Source: Pedobacter cryoconitis
GTDB lineage: Bacteria > Bacteroidota > Bacteroidia > Sphingobacteriales > Sphingobacteriaceae
Assembly (NCBI RefSeq): GCF_014207135.1
Contig: NZ_JACHCC010000013.1
Span: 124,001 to 188,000 of the forward strand
Direction: 5' to 3'
DNA: 64,000 bases
A model generated the notes under the pieces. That model saw only the letters and a list, made by a program, of their open reading frames with translations. It had not been told where the DNA came from and ran no database searches. Positions 48,701 to 55,621 of the stretch are shown here, piece after piece. Each line of letters begins with the position of its first letter. Position 1 is the stretch's first letter. The position numbers were made by a program, and so were the translations under genes.

Positions 48701-50970
48701 AAGCTTCTGCCGGATGGTACTGGCAGTTTAACAGATTACAGGGTTATAAAAATGATGGAACTAACCGTACACCGAACAATGCCTGGACCCCATGGATTGG
48801 AAGTATAAGTGAAAATCAATCCTGGTTACCTGCCAATGATCCTTGTATATTACTTCTAGGTGGCGGATGGCGTCTGCCAACCTCAGCAGAGTGGGCAGCA
48901 GCAGCGGCACCTCCTCAAAACTGGGGTGGTACAGCGGCAGCTTATGCATCGGAATTAAAACTTCATAATGCAGGATTATTGGCCTATAACACGGGTGCTT
49001 TAACTGTCAGAGGCACCAATATGAGTTACTGGACCGGTACACAGTACACTAGTTCTCCTTATGGTAATTATTTCTTTAATGGTTATACTGTAAGTTATGC
49101 AGATAAAGCGAATGCTTTACCTGTCCGCTGTCTGCGTGATACCCTGGCGAAAAATATTCCATCGGTAACTAACGTAGTTGTTCCTGTTGCTGAGATGACA
49201 GTGAATACGGCTAATGGTTTGGCTACGGTTACTAATGATGGTGGCTCTGCAGTTAGCTCACGTGGTCTGGTATGGAATACTACGGGTACACCTACACTTG
49301 CGGATAATGTGATTAATCTGGGAACGGGAACAGGGAACCTTAAGGGAACATTGACTAGTCTGATAGAAGGGCCAACTTATTATGTGCGTGCTTATGCCAC
49401 AAATAGTACCGGCACAAATTACAGCCCACTGGTGAGTAGCTTTAAAATTTGTAATCCATTTACGGTAATTCATAAAGCGGGATTAAATGGAGCGCCTGTT
49501 GATAAAACGGTAACATATGGAACCGTAAATAGTGGTATATCGGGTGCTGCCAGATGCTGGATCACGCAAAACCTGGGAGCCGACAAACAGGCCAATACAG
49601 TTGATGATAATACCGAGGCTTCTTCTGGCTGGTACTGGCAGTTCAACAGGGTCCAGGGTTTTAAACATGACGGTGCAACCCGGACGCCTAATAACGCGTG
49701 GACTCCATGGGTTGCAAGTAACAGTGAAAATTTAAACTGGTTACCTGCTAATGATCCTTGTGTCCAGCTACTTGGTGGCGGATGGCGACTGCCGACCTCA
49801 ACCGAATGGGCGACGGCGGTGGCACCTCCTCAAAACTGGATTAATCAGGCTGCAGCTTATGGGTCGGAACTGAAGATTCATAGTGCAGGATATTTAACTC
49901 TTAATACTGCTGTTTTGACTTCCAGAGGCAGTTATATGGCTTACTGGAGCAGTACACAGAATGCGAGCGTTAGTTATGGTAACATTTTGTTTAATGGTAA
50001 TGGGGTTTCTTACGCTGATAAAGCTTCTGGATTTCCAATCCGTTGTCTGAGAGATCAACTGGCGAAGAATGTGCCTTCAGTAAGTAATGTAGTTATACCT
50101 GTTGCTGAGATGACGGCTAATTCTGCTAATGGTTCGGCTACTGTAACTAATGATGGTGGAGCACCGGTAACGGCAAGGGGGGTGGTATGGAATACTACAG
50201 GTACACCGACCATACAGGATAATGTTATTGCTCTGGATAAGGGAACAGGAGTTATCAAAACAACATTGCCTAGTTTGACAGAAGGGCCAACTTACTATGT
50301 TCGGGCCTATGCAACAAACAGCGAAGGTACAAGCTATAGTCCGGTAGTGAGCAGTTTTAAAATTTGTAATCCTTTTACTGTGGTTCATAAAGCAGGGGTA
50401 AATGGGGCACCTGTTGATAAAACGGTGACTTATGGAACAGTAAGTAGCAATATTTCGGGAGCTTCAAAATGCTGGATTACTCAGAATCTAGGTGCAGACC
50501 AGCAGGCTTCGTCATTAGCTGATGCTACAGAGGCTTCGTCTGGCTGGTACTGGCAGTTTAACCGTTCGCAGGGTTATAAGTATGATGCTGTTGGCAGGAC
50601 TCCAACCAATGCAGTTAAACCATGGGTGATAACTAATAGCGAAAATCTATCCTGGCTACCTGCAAATGATCCTTGTGCATTGCTGTTAGGTACAGGATGG
50701 AGAATCCCTACAAATACAGAATGGACGGCTGCTGCTGCTCCGCCTCAGTACTGGCAAACTCAAGCACAGGTATACAGTTCAGAATTAAAACTTCATGGTG
50801 CAGGATATCTGCCTTATAATACTGGTGTTATCACTGGAAGAGGCACAGTTATAATGTATTGGAGTAATACACAGTACAGTAGTAGTCCTTATGGAATTTG
50901 TTTCTTTAATACTGCTAATTCTTATACAGATAAAGCCACCGGAGTACCTATACGTTGTTTAAAAGATTAA
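39772..50970 (+). CDS. Giant surface protein, 25 FN3-like repeats and 5 FISUMP domains, 3732 residues
   Basis: Starts at TTG 39772, where the signal peptide begins (MKTLYHTIKIIIFLLLAGTA, then SVSAQ). An N-terminal region (to about 197) has three W-boxes like those of the two preceding proteins. Next come 21 tandem fibronectin-III-like repeats (198-2311), about 100 residues each, with the consensus RGIVWST and YYVRAYATNSxGTAYG. Then FISUMP domains alternate with four more FN3-like repeats; FISUMPs start at 2312, 2617, 2922, 3227 and 3532, exactly 305 residues apart. Each FISUMP has four Cys (in C-x-PF, CWIT, DPC, RCL). No transmembrane anchor or T9SS domain is seen at the end. Length and repeats suggest a very long extracellular adhesin. 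Confidence 0.85.
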   Translation: MKTLYHTIKIIIFLLLAGTASVSAQAFFRVIGGVPHLPAIDPVTVATPLPGMLIYSNTDKQPMIYNGATWETLCSSNINTATVKDYLEVKTGIPYLSSLDAEPAGAASSGGVYFSKTDHTMRVNDGNSWYAVAELLAKSSFTPHNGFSTNSGLKISKLPVLTTNPAPLGLSAGAIYINTVSRAIRYYDGTVWKDVSCLPVISTIIPTKITNVSAISGANIMNNGGSAVTLQGICWSTSIYPDTTLTTKTRNLIFGTDVGLFPGIISGLQANTVYHVRAYAVNSSGVVYGEDLTFTSAMASLPSIITLDIDNIFPIMANSGGIISSDGGAPVTARGITWSSTGDPKDDQDAVISLDGSGVGTFPSRLIDLLKNTTYYVRAYAVNIIGKAYGNLLQFTTPAATAPVLSSPNIKIVDITDVSAVSEVTIINNGGEVVTERGMSWSTDRVNFTYGPSTTVNPTDIGTFVCNITGLKQGTLYYVRAYAKNSVGISYSSESSFITTSLPTLTTLAPLNYDAASHVDGNFASYDGTIAMSGGDITSNGVSLITKRGIVWSTDPNPTTDLTTKAEQNVTNGGKGVFRSYLTSLSPGTMYYVKAYAINSMGTAYGEEFKFRTPQVPDLTTNPAVLLTNITGSGGGNIVDDGRMPVNTRGVCWSTTNNPSIDDPHSTNGSGSGTFVSDITGLMGNTKYYVRAYAINNVGISYGNVSSFVTGPPDKPAVVTSPILATLAATATGGGVVTSTGGAEITSRGVVWSQTANFTPSLSLSTKTQETGGPGQFNSTITGLVPNKTYYVRAYAVNSIGVTFGEEVNFKTFTIPSLITTQASSITSIDAVSGGDIFSDGGDKVTRSGIVWNTKPNPTIDLPTKTQTGSGVGTFIHTIPKLLGNTTYYVRAYAINSAGIAYGNEITFSTSAPVLPIITTKEATEINGTNALSGGKLISNGGALLTMNGIVWSTVSGFQPDTATRQKTIQQSTDDFVSMLNNLSPGTTYYVHAYAINPVGLVFGNEIVLRTPSVPSLTTLKPITSTITSTSATSGGSIISNGGTYISSNGICWSTSKNPRLSDQNTIAGSGTGNFTAALKDLMGSTTYYVRAFATNFAGTGYGNLDSLTTKPPVPTTVITAKATEITATTATSGGEITSNGGALVSTRGIVWSTDPDFAPDTVTTNRTADTGYEKGIFVSYMKKLVPGTTYYVRAYAVSIAGTSYGNIISFTTPDYATLTTNSPAQVSNTSAMVGGTVTAAGGSPVTGRGVVWSTVSNFTPDASSANTTSNGAGIGSFDSQLKDLLPDTKYYVRAYAITMAGAAYGQQVSFTTYPPGLSTLTTIAPTQITGNTASSGGIISDEGGVVADTRGVVWSTQPGFNPDLVPASGRTVQAGAGKGQFISKLTGLIPGTTYYIRAYASNRVGTAYGDEISFTTPDIPSLTTINISSVTGTTAVSGGVINQTGGTPLTAQGICWSISPNPTIGLITKTSDAGNGVFTSRLAGLKPATKYYVRAYATNSIGTAYGNEISFTTTPILASVTTNDAVVTSDNSISSGGTITSDGGNPVTARGLIWSKRANFKPDTVVTNKTVNGTGIGNFISEINPMDRSTTYYIRAYATNSAGTAYGNQLMTSIFPTSPILNTNIITSITGVTAVSGGEIVKDGGALVTKRGIVWSTSQNPTISLLTKTSDVDFGDGTFTSSMTGLLQNTTYYVRAYAVNGIGVAYGLEKSFTTLAVPTLTATTPATNILATSAVSGGKITDDGRTAITSRGIVWGTYDNPTIDLSTKTVDQLTQGIGSFTATLTGLKANTTYYVRAYATNMVGITYGSQIVLKTNTVMLPTLSTVPVTAIQGISAVGGGIVTDDGGMPVVTRGLVWSLTSSPTIALPTKIINGTAGTGTFSNVFAGLIPGTTYYIRAFATNSAGTAYGNELTFTTSAIVPSLSQVAIANLKMNSADGTANLVSDGGSAITDLGLIWNTADVIPDWLNNNLSVGASGTSITGTMTSLLPATKYFVWAYGKNVIGTGYSAKSTTFTTPSLASLTTTKPSLVTTITANSGGTITSDGGVPVTARGLVWGIVPNPVIGGVNQSSNGTGAGGFVTNITGLIKGTKYYVRAYATNSMGTSYGNLDSLTTLDIPSVKTSPATNILSTSVTSGGEITNDGGATVTARGVIWDVAKDPTTALTTKTADGTGPGVFTSKVGPLALATKYYFRAYATNSVGTAYGKLDSLNTPAVLPVVGPVTISNMTQNTATGTAAVTYDGGADVTARGFVWDTSTGPSLDNNVILSGTGIGSMSTVFTGLVEGPTYYVRAFATNSVGTSYSAEMSFKICKPFTVIHKAGLNGAPVDKTVTYGSFNSIMSGEAKCWITKNLGADQQAIAVNDNSEAAAGWYWQFNKVQGYKNDGTNRTPNNAWTPWITGNSENSNWLAANDPCVQLLGGGWRIPTSTEWVKVIGSPQNWTSIADAFATELKLHAAGLMASNNGVLASRGANTSYWSSTQYSSSPYANYFYNGNQVSYADKAYAMPIRCLRDAQVKSIPSISNVTLPVASMTANSANGLATVTNDGGASVTKRGLVWNTTGLPTLADNVVLVGKGTGDITGTITGLVEGPTYYVRAFATNSEGTAYSPLINSFKICIPFTAIHKAGLNGAPVDKTVTYGVVNTSISGAARCWITQNLGSDQQAVAVNDNSEASAGWYWQFNRLQGYKNDGTNRTPNNAWTPWVGSNSENLNWLPANDPCIQLLGGGWRLPTSTEWATALAPPQNWTGAALAYASELKVHNAGLMANNTSVLSARGTNMSYWASTQYSSASYGNYFYNGYTVSYADKAYAMPVRCLRDTLTKNLPSVTNVTVPVPEMTVNTANGYATVTNDGGSAISARGLVWNTTGTPTLADNIVNLGTGTGAIKSILANLAEGPTYYVRAFATNSSGTNYSQLVSSFKICNPFTVIHKAGLNGAPVDKTVTYGTISTNISGAARCWITQNLGSDQQATAVGDATEASAGWYWQFNRLQGYKNDGTNRTPNNAWTPWIGSISENQSWLPANDPCILLLGGGWRLPTSAEWAAAAAPPQNWGGTAAAYASELKLHNAGLLAYNTGALTVRGTNMSYWTGTQYTSSPYGNYFFNGYTVSYADKANALPVRCLRDTLAKNIPSVTNVVVPVAEMTVNTANGLATVTNDGGSAVSSRGLVWNTTGTPTLADNVINLGTGTGNLKGTLTSLIEGPTYYVRAYATNSTGTNYSPLVSSFKICNPFTVIHKAGLNGAPVDKTVTYGTVNSGISGAARCWITQNLGADKQANTVDDNTEASSGWYWQFNRVQGFKHDGATRTPNNAWTPWVASNSENLNWLPANDPCVQLLGGGWRLPTSTEWATAVAPPQNWINQAAAYGSELKIHSAGYLTLNTAVLTSRGSYMAYWSSTQNASVSYGNILFNGNGVSYADKASGFPIRCLRDQLAKNVPSVSNVVIPVAEMTANSANGSATVTNDGGAPVTARGVVWNTTGTPTIQDNVIALDKGTGVIKTTLPSLTEGPTYYVRAYATNSEGTSYSPVVSSFKICNPFTVVHKAGVNGAPVDKTVTYGTVSSNISGASKCWITQNLGADQQASSLADATEASSGWYWQFNRSQGYKYDAVGRTPTNAVKPWVITNSENLSWLPANDPCALLLGTGWRIPTNTEWTAAAAPPQYWQTQAQVYSSELKLHGAGYLPYNTGVITGRGTVIMYWSNTQYSSSPYGICFFNTANSYTDKATGVPIRCLKD
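40363..46704 (+). repeat. 21 tandem FN3-like repeats within the giant gene
   Basis: I aligned 21 successive units by eye from the translated sequence, about 300 bases each. All keep (R/S)G(I/V)xWS near residue 40 and the (Y)YVRAYA-N-x-G strand near residue 80. They are diverged from one another (often under half identical), unlike the nearly uniform 915-base units that follow. Confidence 0.88.
46705..50967 (+). repeat. 915-bp composite repeat (FISUMP + FN3), five FISUMP copies
   Basis: FISUMP domains begin at 46705, 47620, 48535, 49450 and 50365, each 915 bases after the last with no net insertion or deletion. The DNA is highly similar between copies, for example in the stretch encoding GWYWQFN. 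The last copy is the most diverged and lacks the following FN3 unit. Confidence 0.92.
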
Positions 50971-51010
50971 TTGTGGAATGAATAATAAATATAAAATGAG
51001 TGGTGAAAAA

Positions 51011-52435
51011 ATGAAAAATGTAATGCGGTTGTTACCTGTTGCTTGTTTATGTCTGCTGGGCATAAAGTCAAAAGGGCAGGACGTCAATCTGAAAATACAT
51101 TTGTCGGGAGTATATAAAAGTAAGATTACCTTATTGTCCATATCGGGTTCATCGCTGAAAACGGTTTCTGAAAATCCGGGCATAAAGAATGGAGAAACAG
51201 CTGTTCTTAATATTTCTAAAATTCAGTTGCCAGCAGAGTTCGTACTGCGGTTTGATTATCAGGAAAAAGAAACGAGTAATCCTTATCCGGCAGAGAAACA
51301 CATTTTTGTGAGTAGTCAGAACCTGGAACTATGGGCCCGTCCTAAAGCATTGAATCATCCGGATAGTACTTACTTCCAGAAGGGGGAAATAGAGAACACT
51401 TTGTTTGACAGGTTCTCGCGGGACAATATGAAACAGCGGGAACAGTTAGGTCTGCTGCAAAATTTTCTGATGAACTATGACCAGCCGGAATCTAAGTTTT
51501 TTAATCTGGGTACTGAAGAGTATGAACAAAGAAGACTGACTTACAATAAATGGGTCGGTGCACAGATAGAACAGCATAAAAATGCCTTTGTGAGTAATGG
51601 TTTTGCTTTCCAGTATATCTCTCCGATTTTATGGAAAGGAAACGGTAGTGACAGGATGAATAGTGTAATCGCGCATTATTTTGACGGAATGGATTTTAAA
51701 AACCCAATGATTCTCAAAACGGCCGATCTGAAAGACTGGATGGATAAGTATGTGAATATTTATGGAACAATGTCTACAACTATTCAGCTCCGGGATTCTC
51801 TGTTTACGCTTGCCGGAAAACGAGCGGTTGAACGGGCAAAACTGGGACATCCTTTAGTTTACGGATGGATGGTCGATTACTTCTATACGGGGTTTGAAAG
51901 TTTTAATATGACCGCGGGTATTAAGATGCTGGAACCTTATCTGAACGATCCTCTCTGTCTGACCGCAAAACGAAAAGCTATCGAACAAAGGCTGAAGGGA
52001 ATGGAAACTCTGGTAACGGGATCTGTTGCTCCTGATTTTAGCTGGAGACTGACTTCAGGTAAAACGGTACAGTTTCAGCAATATAAAACCGAAGCTAAAT
52101 ATAAACTTGTCCTGTTCTGGTCGGCCGAATGCCAGCATTGTAAAGAACTGTTGGATCAGCTTCATCCCTGGTACCAGGAGGGAGCTAACAGAGATATGAT
52201 GGATGTATTTGCCATTAGTCTGGATGAAACAGAGACGGAAATTCCTGCGTGGGAAAAGGCTAAAGTTAATCTTCCGGCCTTTAAACATCAGCGGGCTGAA
52301 CAGGGGATCAGAAGCCCGGAAGCTAACGCTTATTTTGTTTTGTCTACCCCTACAATGGTTCTGGTAGATGCTAAAACCAACAAGATTGTCGCTTTGCCCG
52401 AAACAGTTGAACAGCTGAAGGCAGCTATGAAATAA
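51011..52435 (+). CDS. TlpA/ResA-like thioredoxin-domain protein
   Basis: ATG 51011 gives a signal peptide ending KSKGQ; ATGs at 50978 and 50996 would add a charged extension. An N-terminal domain of about 330 residues with no recognised family precedes a thioredoxin-like domain with active-site CQHC (C374, C377) in FWSAECQHCKEL, and a cis-Pro loop TPTMVLVD. Such proteins keep extracytoplasmic thiols reduced or rearrange disulfides. It sits inside the surface operon straight after the gene whose FISUMP domains each carry four Cys, which suggests a role in their folding (inference). Confidence 0.85.
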   Translation: MKNVMRLLPVACLCLLGIKSKGQDVNLKIHLSGVYKSKITLLSISGSSLKTVSENPGIKNGETAVLNISKIQLPAEFVLRFDYQEKETSNPYPAEKHIFVSSQNLELWARPKALNHPDSTYFQKGEIENTLFDRFSRDNMKQREQLGLLQNFLMNYDQPESKFFNLGTEEYEQRRLTYNKWVGAQIEQHKNAFVSNGFAFQYISPILWKGNGSDRMNSVIAHYFDGMDFKNPMILKTADLKDWMDKYVNIYGTMSTTIQLRDSLFTLAGKRAVERAKLGHPLVYGWMVDYFYTGFESFNMTAGIKMLEPYLNDPLCLTAKRKAIEQRLKGMETLVTGSVAPDFSWRLTSGKTVQFQQYKTEAKYKLVLFWSAECQHCKELLDQLHPWYQEGANRDMMDVFAISLDETETEIPAWEKAKVNLPAFKHQRAEQGIRSPEANAYFVLSTPTMVLVDAKTNKIVALPETVEQLKAAMK

Positions 52436-52450
52436 ACAATATATACTCTG

Positions 52451-53224
52451 ATGAAAAATAAAATGAAGAAGATAATTGTCTCTCTTTCCATTGGGCTGAT
52501 ATTATTCTCCGGTCAGGCTTTAAAGGCTCAGTTAAGTGTGGGGTCTGAAGGTTTGTTTATTCAGAATGGAACGGTATTCAGTACGGATGGATTAACACTT
52601 GTTCCTTCTAATGACTGGGGTTTTAATAATCTGATTGTCGCGATGCACCCTTCGGTGGTGATCTGGCCAAGATTTAACAGTATTCAGCGGATGTACCGGT
52701 TCAACCGGCCAGTTACTTTTCAGGGGGAACTTGCTTTGAGTTTCCAGGACATAGAACTGAATGGGAATGAGGCTAAAGATCTTGTACTGGCTTATTCGAA
52801 AACAACCAGTAATAATTATAAGGATTACAATCTGGTTCAGGAAAGTGTGGCTTCTCCGAATGAGCATTATGTGGGACAGTTGTTCGCCAAACCCATAATC
52901 TTTGCTGATGTCAATGCGGTGAGTATGGTGTCAACATCTGCTATCATGTATAAGGATATTGAAGCCAATAATATGATCACTCCCAATGGAGATGGGAAAA
53001 ATGATGTCTGGATCGTAAAGAATATCCAGCAATATCCGAATAATGAACTGAAAATATTTGACAGGGAAGGAAGGGTAGTTTATAGTAAAATTGGCTATGA
53101 CAACACATGGGATGGAACGTTTAATGGCAATCCATTACCAGAGGATACTTATTACTATATCCTTTACATCGATTCGGGTAAGTCTAAAAAGACCGGATTT
53201 ATTACAATAGTGAAAGAACAATAA
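52451..53224 (+). CDS. Small secreted protein with T9SS type B sorting domain (CHU_C)
   Basis: The 257-residue product has a signal peptide (ends LKAQ), a beta-rich middle, and from about 172 a gliding-motility-associated C-terminal domain: ITPNGDGKNDVWIV, ELKIFDREGRVVY, TWDGTFNGNPLPEDTYYYIL and a terminal strand GFITIVK. This domain directs secretion by the type IX system and surface attachment. It is unusually short for such cargo, so the middle may act as an adaptor. It lies 15 bases after the thioredoxin gene and 10 before the SprF-like gene. Confidence 0.9.
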   Translation: MKNKMKKIIVSLSIGLILFSGQALKAQLSVGSEGLFIQNGTVFSTDGLTLVPSNDWGFNNLIVAMHPSVVIWPRFNSIQRMYRFNRPVTFQGELALSFQDIELNGNEAKDLVLAYSKTTSNNYKDYNLVQESVASPNEHYVGQLFAKPIIFADVNAVSMVSTSAIMYKDIEANNMITPNGDGKNDVWIVKNIQQYPNNELKIFDREGRVVYSKIGYDNTWDGTFNGNPLPEDTYYYILYIDSGKSKKTGFITIVKEQ

Positions 53225-53234
53225 AATATACAAG

Positions 53235-54146
53235 ATGATTAAATCTATACTTCAGCATAGTGTTTCTATAATTTTGACAGTGATCTTCATGTTTACTGGG
53301 GTCGGGGAAAGCCGGGCGCAGATAAGGCCACTGGGGACACAGTATTATGAGAATCAATATATCAGTAATCCGGCTTTTGCAGGAATGGATCAGGGGATGA
53401 ATATCAATATGAGTTACCGTAACCAGTGGAGGGCTATACCAGGGTCGCCGGTGACTATGGCAGTGAGTGGCGATTACCGTGTTGTGGATAAAGTTGGAGT
53501 GGGTTTTAACGTGTATAATGATAAGGCAGGATTAATTGGGCGTACGCGTGTAATGGGGACTTATGCCTATCATTTACCCTTAAATATAGATAACAGGGAA
53601 CTCCATTTCGGAATTTCACTGGGCGTGATGAAACAGCGTCTGGATGAACAGAATATTATTGCAAACCCTGATGATGTATTACCGGCCAGGTTTAATCAGC
53701 GCAAAGGTTATGTCGATGGGGATTTCGGGATGGCTTATACAACGGAAAGACTGACTTTACAGGGGGCTTTGCCTAACCTGAAGAAGTTTTTTAATAAGGA
53801 TAATCAAAATACTGTGGATGGCTCCACATATCTGCTTGCGATGTCTTATAAGATTGGGACGACACTGGATGTTGTCTCTATAGAACCGAAGATCAGTTTC
53901 AGGGGGGCAAAAGACATTGATAATATCTGGGACATCGGCACTAACCTTAAAATGGAAAACAACCTGATTTCTATTCTGGGAATGTATCACAGTGATAAAA
54001 GTTCCACTTTTGGTGTAGGTTTAAATTATGAGAATTTCTTTATACAGGGGTTTTATACCAGCCAGCTGGCGGGTGAACGTCAACGGACTGGTGGTGATTT
54101 TGAAATTAACCTTAAAATCAATTTATTAAAAGACCAGCGCAGATAG
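53235..54146 (+). CDS. PorP/SprF family outer-membrane protein
   Basis: The 303-residue product has a signal peptide and the family start GTQYYENQYISNPAFAG, followed by barrel-like strands and SYRNQWRAIPGSPVTMAVSGDY. PorP/SprF proteins are outer-membrane partners of T9SS; in many Bacteroidota a specific SprF-like gene sits beside each type B cargo gene and is needed for its attachment or secretion. It is the last gene of the six-gene operon and converges on a histidine kinase gene 9 bases later. Confidence 0.93.
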   Translation: MIKSILQHSVSIILTVIFMFTGVGESRAQIRPLGTQYYENQYISNPAFAGMDQGMNINMSYRNQWRAIPGSPVTMAVSGDYRVVDKVGVGFNVYNDKAGLIGRTRVMGTYAYHLPLNIDNRELHFGISLGVMKQRLDEQNIIANPDDVLPARFNQRKGYVDGDFGMAYTTERLTLQGALPNLKKFFNKDNQNTVDGSTYLLAMSYKIGTTLDVVSIEPKISFRGAKDIDNIWDIGTNLKMENNLISILGMYHSDKSSTFGVGLNYENFFIQGFYTSQLAGERQRTGGDFEINLKINLLKDQRR

Positions 54147-54155
54147 CCAGAAAAA

Positions 54156-55580
54156 TCAGGAGGGAATAACTATTGTAAAGGTTGTTCCCTTACCGGTTTC
54201 GCTTTTAACGGTTATGTCCCCACCCATTTCCAGTGTCTGTTTTTTTACGAGATACAACCCAATACCATGACTGTCCTGTCCGGTATGGAAGGTTTTAAAC
54301 AAGCCAAAAATCTCATTACCATATCTGGTCAGATCTATGCCTTTACCGTTATCTGCAATCACCAACTGTACGGTGTCTTCCAGTTTATAAGTTTTTAAAG
54401 AGATATGATTTACGCGCGCCGGATCTCTATATTTAATCGCGTTAGTAATCAGGTTCTGCAGTATACTTTGCATATATACCTTGACAAAAGGAACCTCATC
54501 AGCTTCACCGAAGTCGGCTGTGATGATGGTTTGTGATTCTTCTATCTGAATTTTATGGTTGACTTTAACTTCATCCAATAGTTGAGGAAAACTGACTTTT
54601 TCTTTAAGTAGTAACCCGTTTTTTCGCTGTTTGAGTAGAATAATAAGGTCATCAAGTTTATGAAATAATCCTGATGATGCATTCTTTAACATCATAAACG
54701 GTGGTGTATTTATCCTGGTGCTTCCTTCCTCTTCTATAATTTTAATCAGGGATAATATGTTGTTTAACGGGCCGCGAAGATCATGAGAGATAATATGTGC
54801 AAAATGCTCGAGTTCGGAATTCCGGGATGAAAAATTCTCACTTAAATTTCTTAGTTCCTGCTGATGGATAATCAGCCTGGTGTTTTGCGTTTCCAATTCT
54901 TCAAAGAGATTGATAATCTGTGTTTGCCGGTTGATCAGTTTAACACGCATGACACCTATTCCAATGATCACAATGGTACTGAAGAACAAGATGCTGATTT
55001 TTGCCCTGCTTAGTGTCTCTGATACCTTCTGATCTTCTTGTTTAATGTTCTGATAAAAATTTTTCAGCATGCCATTGCATATTTCCCTGATCTTATTCAT
55101 CTCATTTTCTCCCAGATCAGAGTTTATTTCTTCAATGACCATTGCGTCTTTGTGCTCATTTTTTAGTTGGATTGTTTTTTCGAGTTCCGCACGCTTAACA
55201 GCAATTGCTTTGTTCATCGCGTTGACATCTGCTATGTTATCTATATTAAAATTCCTTTTGATATGATTGGTCAATCTTTGCTGATTGACAGAAACGACTT
55301 CAATTGCCCTGGTATATGGAAGTATATATTTCTTCCGGCCAGTCAGGATGTAACCACGTTCTCCGATTTCCGCGTCCTTCATATTACCCAGTATTCTCCT
55401 GGTCAGCAGCATTGCCTTTTCGTTGAGCTCTCTTTTTCTTAAACTCTCTTTATTCTGATGAATAAGATGGAAAAAGAATATACCATTGATCAGGATAGTA
55501 CTGAAAATAATCAGGATTAATAACTGAACAGTTCTCTTACCGTAAATATGCTGGAGCGGGTGCAGAGTGTTAAGTTTCAT
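54156..55580 (-). CDS. CHASE3-domain sensor histidine kinase
   Basis: The 474-residue protein has two helices (about 18-40 and 195-213) flanking a CHASE3-type extracytoplasmic domain (GNMKDAEIGERGYILTG), a coiled-coil linker, a HisKA domain with H266 (HIISHDLRGP) and a HATPase domain with NLITNAIKY, DNGKGID and GIGLYLVKK. There is no receiver domain and no adjacent regulator gene on either side. It lies downstream of the hybrid kinase on the same strand. Confidence 0.92.
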   Translation of the reverse strand: MKLNTLHPLQHIYGKRTVQLLILIIFSTILINGIFFFHLIHQNKESLRKRELNEKAMLLTRRILGNMKDAEIGERGYILTGRKKYILPYTRAIEVVSVNQQRLTNHIKRNFNIDNIADVNAMNKAIAVKRAELEKTIQLKNEHKDAMVIEEINSDLGENEMNKIREICNGMLKNFYQNIKQEDQKVSETLSRAKISILFFSTIVIIGIGVMRVKLINRQTQIINLFEELETQNTRLIIHQQELRNLSENFSSRNSELEHFAHIISHDLRGPLNNILSLIKIIEEEGSTRINTPPFMMLKNASSGLFHKLDDLIILLKQRKNGLLLKEKVSFPQLLDEVKVNHKIQIEESQTIITADFGEADEVPFVKVYMQSILQNLITNAIKYRDPARVNHISLKTYKLEDTVQLVIADNGKGIDLTRYGNEIFGLFKTFHTGQDSHGIGLYLVKKQTLEMGGDITVKSETGKGTTFTIVIPS

Positions 55581-55621
55581 ATTGTTTTAACTATTGTAAT
55601 TAAGCAACAAGGGGGCCATTG

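Noticed and set aside
31053..50970. A prophage or tailocin region, because of tail-fibre and S74 domains.
   Set aside because: There are no capsid, portal, terminase, baseplate, sheath, lysis or integrase genes; the fibre-like genes have signal peptides and T9SS-linked neighbours.
39772..50970. CRISPR or simple DNA repeat array.
   Set aside because: The repetition is in-frame coding repeats of about 300 and 915 bases, not short repeats with spacers.
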